DNA of 12,126 bases from the NCBI GenBank assembly GCA_012798275.1, contig JAAZNO010000500.1:1-12126 (forward strand). The letters are read 5' to 3'. The notes beneath the pieces are model-generated. The model searched no databases and was not told the origin of the DNA. It saw only the letters and a program-made list of their open reading frames with translations. The stretch's first letter is position 1. Each line of letters starts with the position of its first letter. The stretch comes from Chloroflexota bacterium (GTDB lineage: Bacteria > Chloroflexota > Anaerolineae > B4-G1 > SLSP01). Positions 7,264-12,126 of the stretch are shown here, one piece after another. A program made the translations under genes and the position numbers.

Positions 7264-9465
7264 TCACAGGAAAAAGGCCACGATCAGGATGATGACGGTG
7301 AAAAAAGCCAAACTCAGGTAGTCCTGCACGGCGCCCGTCTGCAAGGCGGTCACAAATTTGCCCAGGCGCGTCCACAGCCAGGCGACGGGACCTACCGGCG
7401 CGTCGGGCACTTCCGGTTCCACGGAGCCGGTGGCCCACGGCCCCAACTGTCCAAACCAGCCTATCACATTCACCAGGGGATCCACCAGATGCAGGTCGAG
7501 CCAGTTGAAGAAGCGCCCCAGGCCGACCGAGATACCCCCCCACATATTCACCAGCGTATCCAGGATCTTCTCGTCGAAATACGCCGCCGCGCCGCTCAAC
7601 GCGCGCACCCCGGCCGCCACCCCGCGCACCGCGCCATCGGGAACGGCAGCGTCGAAGCGTGCCGAGAACGCAGCCAGCGCCTGCGTCGCCCAGACGACGG
7701 TGTGCTGATACAGCCCATCAAAGTAGAAGCCCTGCTGCAGGGCACGGTAAAGCCAGCCCAGGTGCAGGCGTCGCATCGCAGCCGCCAGAGGCTCCAACGC
7801 GCCGGCCGCGAGCGGACGCCAGCCGTAGACCAGCCATCCCAGCCCCAGGCCGAGCAGCCCAGCGCCAACGCCCAGCGCCAGCGGCTGCCAGTCGGCGGAA
7901 ACCGGCGCCGATGCGGAAGAAGCTCCGACGAACTCGTGGAACCAGTTGGGGATGAGGCCCCCCAACACGGGGAAATGCTCGGGAATCCCCACCCATCCCA
8001 GCGCCACCGCGAAGGCCGCCAGGATGAGCAGAGGAGTGGTCATGGAACGCTCGCTTTCCTGCGCGTGCGCCGCCGCCGCAGAACGCGGCGTCCCCAGGAA
8101 CACCAGGCTCAGTTGCCGGGCGACGTAGAAAGCGGTCAACAGCGCCGCCGCCGCCAGAACCCAGAAGAGGGCCTGGTCTTGAGCGTAAACCTGGGCGAGG
8201 ATCTCGTCCTTGGACCAGAATCCCGCCGTCAACAGCGGGAATCCCGCCAGCGAAAGCCCTCCCAGGAGAAAGGCCACAAAAGTACGCGGCATGACGCGGC
8301 CCAGGCCCCCCATGGCCAGCAAATCGTTGGGGTCGAACTCGCCGGCGCCGCCGCCGTGCTGATGGCCGTGTTCCATCGCGTGGATGACCGACCCGGCGCT
8401 GAGAAAGAGCAGCGCCTTGAAGAAGGCATGGGTCAACAAATGGAAGAACCCCGCCACGTAGGCGCCCAGTCCCAGGGCCGCGACCATGTAGCCGAGCTGG
8501 CTCATCGTCGAGAAGGCGAGCACGCGCTTGATGTCGTTCTGCCCCAGCGCCACGAGCGCCCCAAACAACGCCGTGAAAGCACCGATGTACGCCACGGGCA
8601 ACACCGGCAATCCCGCTGCCGTCAGCAGGGGAAACATCCGCACCAGCAGGAAGACGCCAGCGGAGACCATCGTCGCCGCATGGATGAGCGCCGACACGGG
8701 GGTAGGCCCGGCCATGGCGTCGGGGAGCCAGGTGTGCAGGGGGAACTGCGCGCTCTTCCCCACAGTCCCGCCGAAGAGCAGCAGGGCGATCACCAACGCA
8801 GGCGATACCGGCAGGCCCAGGTAGCCCGGCTGCGCCAGCTGCGCGAGCGTCTCCGCGGTGAACAGGTCACGGTACGCCAGAGAGCCGACGTTCGCGTAGA
8901 GGACGACCAGTCCCAGGAAGAAGAACAAATCGCCGACCTTCGTCACCAGGAACGCCTTCAGTCCCGCCGCGACCGCCGAGGGACGTTCGTACCAGAAGCC
9001 AATCAGCAGGTAGGAGCACAGGCCCATCAGCTCCCAGCAGATGAAAAACGCCAGCAGATTGTCGAGGAGCACCACTCCCAGCATGGCGGAGGCGAAGAGG
9101 GAGATGTAGGCAAAAAAACGTCCGTAGCGCGGGTCGCCGCGCATGTACCCCGTGCTGTAGATGAAGATCAGCAGGCACAGCAACGGCACCATGAAAAGCA
9201 TCACCAGCGCCGGCGGATCGAGGGCCAGCCCCAGGGACACCGTCTCACCGTTGTTGATGAGCCAGCGCCAGGAGTCCGCGGCCGGCGTCCCCCCGGCTCC
9301 CGTCACCGCGAGCCAGAAGAGGAGCTGCGCCAGGACCAGGGCGACGGCAATCCCACCGATCGCCAGGCGGTGACTGAGCTGCGCGCGGCGCTGTGTGAAC
9401 AACAGGATGCCAGCAAACGCCAGCAAGGGGAAAGCGGGGATCAACCAGGCCAGGTTCCAAACCAT
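7264..9465 (-). CDS. nuoL: NADH-quinone oxidoreductase subunit L (NuoL), long form
   Basis: 733 residues, against about 613 in E. coli. It is the distal antiporter-like subunit and carries the long lateral helix. Key residues are intact: E145 in CWELMGLCSYLLIGFW, K170 and K175 in GLKAFLVTKVGD, K237 in TVGKSAQFPLHTWLPDAM, LGQNDIKRVLAFSTMSQLGY (307-326), and H345 and K350 in LTHAFFKALLFL. A Gly/His-rich loop (366-378) follows SVIHAMEH. Between the lateral-helix region and the last membrane segment (about 716-733) is an extension with a motif (F/L)D-x4-D-x2-V repeated at residues 604, 630 and 656, exactly 26 apart, and a weaker copy at 582. The ATG at 9465 has AAGGGG 7 bases upstream and lies 16 bases after the nuoK stop. 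Confidence 0.97.
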   Translation of the reverse strand: MVWNLAWLIPAFPLLAFAGILLFTQRRAQLSHRLAIGGIAVALVLAQLLFWLAVTGAGGTPAADSWRWLINNGETVSLGLALDPPALVMLFMVPLLCLLIFIYSTGYMRGDPRYGRFFAYISLFASAMLGVVLLDNLLAFFICWELMGLCSYLLIGFWYERPSAVAAGLKAFLVTKVGDLFFFLGLVVLYANVGSLAYRDLFTAETLAQLAQPGYLGLPVSPALVIALLLFGGTVGKSAQFPLHTWLPDAMAGPTPVSALIHAATMVSAGVFLLVRMFPLLTAAGLPVLPVAYIGAFTALFGALVALGQNDIKRVLAFSTMSQLGYMVAALGLGAYVAGFFHLLTHAFFKALLFLSAGSVIHAMEHGHQHGGGAGEFDPNDLLAMGGLGRVMPRTFVAFLLGGLSLAGFPLLTAGFWSKDEILAQVYAQDQALFWVLAAAALLTAFYVARQLSLVFLGTPRSAAAAHAQESERSMTTPLLILAAFAVALGWVGIPEHFPVLGGLIPNWFHEFVGASSASAPVSADWQPLALGVGAGLLGLGLGWLVYGWRPLAAGALEPLAAAMRRLHLGWLYRALQQGFYFDGLYQHTVVWATQALAAFSARFDAAVPDGAVRGVAAGVRALSGAAAYFDEKILDTLVNMWGGISVGLGRFFNWLDLHLVDPLVNVIGWFGQLGPWATGSVEPEVPDAPVGPVAWLWTRLGKFVTALQTGAVQDYLSLAFFTVIILIVAFFL

Positions 9466-9481
9466 CAGCGCGCCCCTTCGC

Positions 9482-9790
9482 TCACCCTTTCAGGGTATCA
9501 ATTTCATCCACGGCGACCGTTTGGCGCGTGCGCCAGACCGCAATCATGATGGCAAGCCCCAACGCCGTTTCCGCCGCCGCGATGACATACACGAAAAGCG
9601 CGAAAACGCGCCCCACCACCTGCCCTTCCTCAAGGTAGCGCGAGAAAGCAATCAGGTTGATGTTGACCGCATTGAGGAGCAGCTCCAGGGACATCAGGAG
9701 CATCACCAGATTGCGACGTGCGAGAAGGCCGTACAGGCCGATGGAAAACAGCGCCGCCGCCAAAATCAAGTACCAGCTCAAAGGGACCAT
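9482..9790 (-). CDS. nuoK: NADH-quinone oxidoreductase subunit K (NuoK)
   Basis: 102 residues with three membrane helices, the normal size for this membrane-arm subunit of the E-channel region. The two buried acidic residues are present: E36 in MSLELLLNAVNINLIAF and E74 in YVIAAAETALGLAI (E. coli E36 and E72). The C-terminal tail (about 86-102, DEIDTLKG end) is polar and cytoplasmic. The start codon lies one base after the nuoJ stop, so translation is probably coupled to nuoJ, with the purine-rich site inside the nuoJ 3' end. Confidence 0.97.
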   Translation of the reverse strand: MVPLSWYLILAAALFSIGLYGLLARRNLVMLLMSLELLLNAVNINLIAFSRYLEEGQVVGRVFALFVYVIAAAETALGLAIMIAVWRTRQTVAVDEIDTLKG

Positions 9791-9791
9791 T

Positions 9792-10295
9792 TCACCGCTC
9801 CCGGGCGATGTACAACGCGCCCAATAGCACCACGAACAAGAGCAAGGAGGCGAGCTCGAAGGGGACGGCGTACCCCGCGCGCGAGACGAGCACCTGTCCC
9901 AGCACCGCCAGATCGTTCTGCGGCGCCGGGACGAGGGGCTCCGAGGGCCATGGCACCTGCAGGATCAACCACGTCAGCCCACCAAAGACGCTGGCAGCCA
10001 CAACAGCGGCGCCATAGGTACTGCGGGCGGGACGGGGACGGTCTCCCATGAAGCCACGGGTGACCATGATCGCCAGCACTGCCAACACCGAGACGCCGCC
10101 GACGTAGATGAAGAGCTGCATCCCCGCCATGAAGGAGACGCCGAGCAGCACGTACAGCGCCGCCACCCCCACAAAGACGGCGATCATCAGCAAAATCGCG
10201 TGGAAAATATGGCGAGCGAGTACCATCGCCAGCGCCGCTGCCACCGTCAGCGCCGCGATTACCAGAAAAGCGATTTGTCCAAACCCCAATGTCAT
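9792..10295 (-). CDS. nuoJ: NADH-quinone oxidoreductase subunit J (NuoJ)
   Basis: 167 residues with five predicted membrane helices. The conserved TM3 segment reads FMAGMQLFIYVGGVSVLAVL (57-76), matching the family's A-x-Q-x-x-x-Y-x-G-A-x-x-V-L pattern with Gly replacing Ala in YVGA; the pi-bulge of this helix takes part in coupling in known structures. The C-terminal PFELASLLLFVVLLGALY (near 145-162) is also typical. The ATG at 10295 has GAGG only 4 bases upstream, a rather short spacing. In most nuo operons nuoI precedes nuoJ; here the preceding gene is nuoH, 93 bases away. Confidence 0.96.
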   Translation of the reverse strand: MTLGFGQIAFLVIAALTVAAALAMVLARHIFHAILLMIAVFVGVAALYVLLGVSFMAGMQLFIYVGGVSVLAVLAIMVTRGFMGDRPRPARSTYGAAVVAASVFGGLTWLILQVPWPSEPLVPAPQNDLAVLGQVLVSRAGYAVPFELASLLLFVVLLGALYIARER

Positions 10296-10388
10296 AGCGC
10301 CTCAATCCTGCACGTTGCCATTACTGACGGTGAAGATTATCTACCCCACCCGGCGCCGGCTGATCTCCGCCCCGCGTTGCCCTATTCC
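10296..10388 (-). other. nuoH-nuoJ gap where nuoI is normally found
   Basis: The gap is 93 bases. It holds no reading frame with CxxCxxC motifs, so the 4Fe-4S protein NuoI is absent. It contains the ten-base palindrome CCGGCGCCGG (10350-10359), a two-unit heptamer repeat at the nuoH end, and the nuoJ ribosome site near 10300. I see no clear promoter or terminator. Confidence 0.6.
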
Positions 10389-10393
10389 CTATT
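10380..10393 (-). repeat. heptamer pair at the nuoH stop
   Basis: CCCTATT occurs twice in tandem on the + strand (10380-10386 and 10387-10393). On the - strand the nuoH stop codon TAG (complement of 10389-10391) lies inside the unit nearest the gene. Confidence 0.6.
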
Positions 10394-11516
10394 CAAGAAA
10401 GGGCTCGAAACGTTGCGCGTCCCGCCGACGCTTTGCGCGACGGTCCACGAGTCTGAGGATGCCCCATGTGACGATCCCCACGCCCAGATTTGCCAGCAGC
10501 AGCCAGGGCGCGCGCGCGGCGAGCGTCGTCGCGCCGAGATCGAAGGCCAGCCGGTTCACCCAGGCAATCACGATCAACATCGCCAATGCCAGCGGCGTCA
10601 ACAATTTCCAGTTGAAGTTGAGGATATGATCAATGCGCAGGCGCGGCATCGCTCCCCAGAACAGCATCAGCACCAAAAACACGAGGAAGCCCTTCAGCAC
10701 CAGCCATACCGGCCCCAATGCGGGGACCTGCTCGACCCAGGGACCGCGCCAGCCGCCCAGGAACAGCGTGGCAAAGATCAGCGAGGCAGAGAAGTTGTTG
10801 ATGAATTCCGCCAGGTAAAAGGCGCCAAACATCATGCCGCTGTACTCGGTGAAGTAGCCGGCGACGATCTCCGCGTCCGCCTCCGCCTGCTCGAAGGGCA
10901 AGCGTCCCACTTCCGCCGTCATCGCCAGGAAATAGATCAACGCCGGAATCGGCAAGACCAGCGCGAAGGGCAGCTGCTGCGCGAGGACGAGGCGCTGCAG
11001 CGAGAGGGATCCCGTGAGCATGATGGGGAGCAACAACGACAGGAACTGCGGGATTTCGTAGCTCACCATTTGCGCCACGGCGCGAAAGGTGCCCAACGAG
11101 GCATATTTGTTGCGCGAACTCCATCCCGCCATGATCATGGAGAAGAGTGTAAACGGCGTGAGCACCACGACGTAGAAGATGCCGATGTCAGGGTCCATTC
11201 CCTGCAAAGTCGGGCCGAAGGGGATCACCAGCCACACGAGCAGCGCCGCCGCCACGACCACCGCCGGCGCCGCCAGGAAGACTACGCGATCCGCGCCCTC
11301 AGGGATGATCAGCTCCTTGGTAAGGATCTTGACCGCATCGGCGAGCGTCTGGAAGATCGCGTACGGACCGGCCCACGAACCGGAGCTATTGGGGCCAAGC
11401 CGATCCTGGATCCGTGCGATGACCTTGCGCGCCACCCAGATGAGGATCAGCGCCGACGCGAAAGGGATGATGAGCAGAATCAGACTGTTCAGGATGTAAC
11501 GCAGATAGATTTCCAT
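10389..11516 (-). CDS. nuoH: NADH-quinone oxidoreductase subunit H (NuoH)
   Basis: 375 residues with about eight to nine membrane helices. NuoH forms the floor of the quinone cavity and connects the peripheral and membrane arms. Recognisable motifs: RKVIARIQDRLGPN (30-43), LADAVKILTKELIIP (58-72), GWSSRNKYASLGTFRAVAQM (131-150) with SYEIP, AEVGRLPFEQAEADAEIVAG (201-220) plus YFTEYSGMMF, and WGAMPRLRIDHILNFNWK (287-304). Departures from the family: GPNRVGPFG is replaced by GPNSSGSWAGPY, about two residues longer; the NR-x-PFD stretch is GRLPFE; and one Glu of EAEXE is Asp. The basic tail (358-370) is somewhat long. The ATG at 11516 is preferred to an in-frame TTG at 11525, which lies in a heptamer repeat. 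There is no good Shine-Dalgarno site. It follows nuoA directly, without nuoBCD. Confidence 0.95.
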   Translation of the reverse strand: MEIYLRYILNSLILLIIPFASALILIWVARKVIARIQDRLGPNSSGSWAGPYAIFQTLADAVKILTKELIIPEGADRVVFLAAPAVVVAAALLVWLVIPFGPTLQGMDPDIGIFYVVVLTPFTLFSMIMAGWSSRNKYASLGTFRAVAQMVSYEIPQFLSLLLPIMLTGSLSLQRLVLAQQLPFALVLPIPALIYFLAMTAEVGRLPFEQAEADAEIVAGYFTEYSGMMFGAFYLAEFINNFSASLIFATLFLGGWRGPWVEQVPALGPVWLVLKGFLVFLVLMLFWGAMPRLRIDHILNFNWKLLTPLALAMLIVIAWVNRLAFDLGATTLAARAPWLLLANLGVGIVTWGILRLVDRRAKRRRDAQRFEPFLE

Positions 11517-11520
11517 GGCG

Positions 11521-11548
11521 GTCAAGCGTCAAGAGTCAAGAGTCAAGA
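11521..11548 (-). repeat. heptamer array GTCAAGA just upstream of nuoH
   Basis: There are four units: GTCAAGC then GTCAAGA three times. The array ends 4 bases from the nuoH ATG, so it occupies the ribosome-binding region and leaves no purine-rich site. On the - strand each unit reads TTGAC, like a -35 box, but no -10 box is placed to match. Confidence 0.88.
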
Positions 11549-11560
11549 GCACCTTACCAA

Positions 11561-11578
11561 CTGGTTCCCAGTAACCAG
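11561..11578 (-). other. small hairpin in the nuoA-nuoH gap
   Basis: A perfect 6-base stem CTGGTT / AACCAG with a 6-base loop, between the nuoA stop and the heptamer array. There is no T-run. It could stabilise an mRNA end or be chance. The whole gap (11517-11589) has no reading frame; nuoB, nuoC and nuoD, usually here, are absent. Confidence 0.3.
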
Positions 11579-11589
11579 GCCCGGCGCCT

Positions 11590-11946
11590 TCACATCCAGC
11601 GAAGCCAGCCCTTCTTCCAGACGTACACCAGGCCAAAAGTCAGCAGCAACAGGAACAGCGTCGCCTCGATGACCGCGTACAGGGGCAGAAAGGCGTAAGC
11701 CGCCGCCCAGGGGAGCAACAACACCGATTCCACGCCGAAGACAACATACGCTAGCGCATAAAGGTAATACTGCGGTTTGAACTCGACCCATGCCTTGCCA
11801 AAAGTGTGGAGGCCGCTCTCATAACTCTCGCGCTTGCGGGGATTGGGCTTCTTGGGTCCCAGAATCCACGCCAACAACAAGGGGGCCAGCGCAAATACCG
11901 CTGCCAGCAGAAAGAAAATTGCGATGAAAGCATATTGCTCGGACAT
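11590..11946 (-). CDS. nuoA: NADH-quinone oxidoreductase subunit A (NuoA)
   Basis: 118 residues with three membrane helices, the usual NuoA size and layout. It packs against NuoH and NuoJ at the joint between the two arms of complex I. Helix 1 is at about 6-29, followed by the NPRKRESYESG loop (35-45) that matches NP-x-K-x-x-x-YECG with Ser instead of Cys. Helix 2 includes YYLYALAYVVFGVESVLLLP (60-79), where the family FD-x-E motif reads FG-x-E (G71, E73), so one conserved acid is missing. PWA (79-81) follows. The start MSEQYAF at 11946 is chosen because the residues encoded upstream of it come from promoter and repeat DNA. There is no Shine-Dalgarno site, consistent with a leaderless message. 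It appears to be the first gene of the nuo transcript. Confidence 0.94.
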   Translation of the reverse strand: MSEQYAFIAIFFLLAAVFALAPLLLAWILGPKKPNPRKRESYESGLHTFGKAWVEFKPQYYLYALAYVVFGVESVLLLPWAAAYAFLPLYAVIEATLFLLLLTFGLVYVWKKGWLRWM

Positions 11947-11953
11947 GAGGCAG

Positions 11954-11982
11954 ATTATAGAGCTGATTACAGGGAACGGCAA
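11954..11982 (-). promoter_or_regulatory. sigma70-type promoter of the nuo cluster
   Basis: On the - strand: -35 box TTGCCG (11977-11982, four of six consensus bases), a 17-base spacer, and a perfect -10 box TATAAT (11954-11959). Transcription would start near 11947, at or next to the nuoA ATG (11944-11946), giving a leaderless or almost leaderless mRNA. The nuoA start has no ribosome-binding site, which fits. Confidence 0.65.
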
Positions 11983-11985
11983 GGT

Positions 11986-12020
11986 CTGGGGATGGAATCC
12001 CCAGCCTGACACAGGCAGAC
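11986..12020. repeat. 35-base double-hairpin repeat, copy 1
   Basis: The first half is CTGGGGAT-GGA-ATCCCCAG (8-base perfect stem, 3-base loop, 11986-12004). The second half is GCCTG-ACA-CAGGC (5-base stem, 3-base loop, 12004-12016), then AGAC. It is identical over all 35 bases to copy 2. It stops 3 bases from the -35 box of the nuo promoter, so it could act as an operator or simply be a dispersed palindromic element. Confidence 0.85.
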
Positions 12021-12091
12021 CCGGCATTCATTCCGGAACGGGAACCCAAACCAGGAATTCCTCTGGCGGCCGGGGCAGGCGCGGAGCGCGG
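12021..12091. other. spacer between the two 35-base repeats
   Basis: The spacer is 71 bases with no gene. It holds two smaller perfect palindromes, TTCCGGAA (12031-12038) and AGGAATTCCT (12053-12062), then a GC-rich run. The density of dyad symmetry suggests that repeats and spacer belong to one larger palindromic element. Confidence 0.5.
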
Positions 12092-12126
12092 CTGGGGATG
12101 GAATCCCCAGCCTGACACAGGCAGAC
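12092..12126. repeat. 35-base double-hairpin repeat, copy 2 (at window edge)
   Basis: An exact copy of the unit at 11986-12020, starting 106 bases further on. The window ends with its last base, so it may continue or be followed by more copies. Confidence 0.85.

Noticed and set aside
7234..9549. Long open frame (771 codons) on the + strand opposite nuoL
   Set aside because: It mirrors the clear nuoL gene. Its product is rich in Arg, Gln and His with no domain, as expected from the reverse complement of a GC-rich membrane protein gene.
11517..11525. TTG start for nuoH
   Set aside because: It lies within a tandem repeat, and the ATG three codons later is a normal start.
11521..11548. Multiple -35 boxes (TTGAC) as tandem promoters for nuoH
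   Set aside because: No -10 sequence occurs 16-18 bases downstream of any of them outside the coding region.
10200..11672. 490-codon open frame on the + strand opposite nuoH
   Set aside because: Low-complexity Arg/Gln/His/Asp translation, antisense to a well-conserved gene and spanning intergenic repeats.
11947..12027. Longer nuoA start at 12027
   Set aside because: It would translate the promoter and the palindromic repeat; MSEQYAF at 11946 fits NuoA length and helix 1.
11986..12126. CRISPR array
   Set aside because: Only two repeats with a 71-base spacer, each repeat being two complete hairpins; no cas genes. It fits a palindromic repeat element better.

Overview
The window is GC-rich bacterial chromosome with little intergenic space. 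It has one partial gene on the + strand (1-1380), then a run of nine genes all on the - strand (11946 down to 1389). The gene families fit a Chloroflexota-like (Anaerolineae/Caldilineae-type) or other deep-branching bacterium. The clues are a MurE with a non-standard DNPR region, a long NuoL, and intergenic DNA rich in heptamer and palindromic repeats. This placement is an inference; no rRNA or marker gene here settles it.

Layout: (1) 1-1380 (+) is the C-terminal part of a secreted-type TolB-like beta-propeller protein fused to an M15 (VanX/VanY-like) zinc peptidase domain. (2) 1389-2483 (-) is a GT4 glycosyltransferase, convergent with gene 1. (3) 2562-4106 (-) is MurE, the Mur ligase that adds the third amino acid of the peptidoglycan stem, with an EDPR instead of a DNPR signature. 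(4) 4203-11946 (-) is a respiratory complex I cluster in the order nuoA-H-J-K-L-M-N.

The nuo cluster holds exactly the seven membrane-arm subunits (A, H, J, K, L, M, N). None of the peripheral-arm subunits (B, C, D, E, F, G, I) is present. nuoBCD are not between A and H, nuoI is not between H and J, and nothing is left in those gaps (73 and 93 bases). A good promoter (TTGCCG, 17 bases, TATAAT) sits so close to the nuoA ATG that the mRNA should be nearly leaderless, so nuoA looks like the first gene of the transcript. The quinone-module genes must therefore be elsewhere, or this membrane arm pairs with a different partner. The loops of NuoA and NuoH that face the peripheral arm in known complexes also depart from the usual motifs.

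The intergenic DNA has a second layer of structure. Five short arrays of different sequence but the same 7-base period lie in gaps or at gene ends: two between murE and the glycosyltransferase gene, one at the nuoN 3' end, one at the nuoH 3' end, and one just upstream of the nuoH start. The one at nuoN supplies the last residues and stop codon of the protein. Upstream of nuoA, an identical 35-base unit made of two adjacent hairpins occurs twice, the nearer copy ending 3 bases from the -35 box.

Functionally, the window joins cell-envelope genes (glycosyl transfer, peptidoglycan synthesis, probable peptidoglycan cleavage) to a proton-pumping membrane module.
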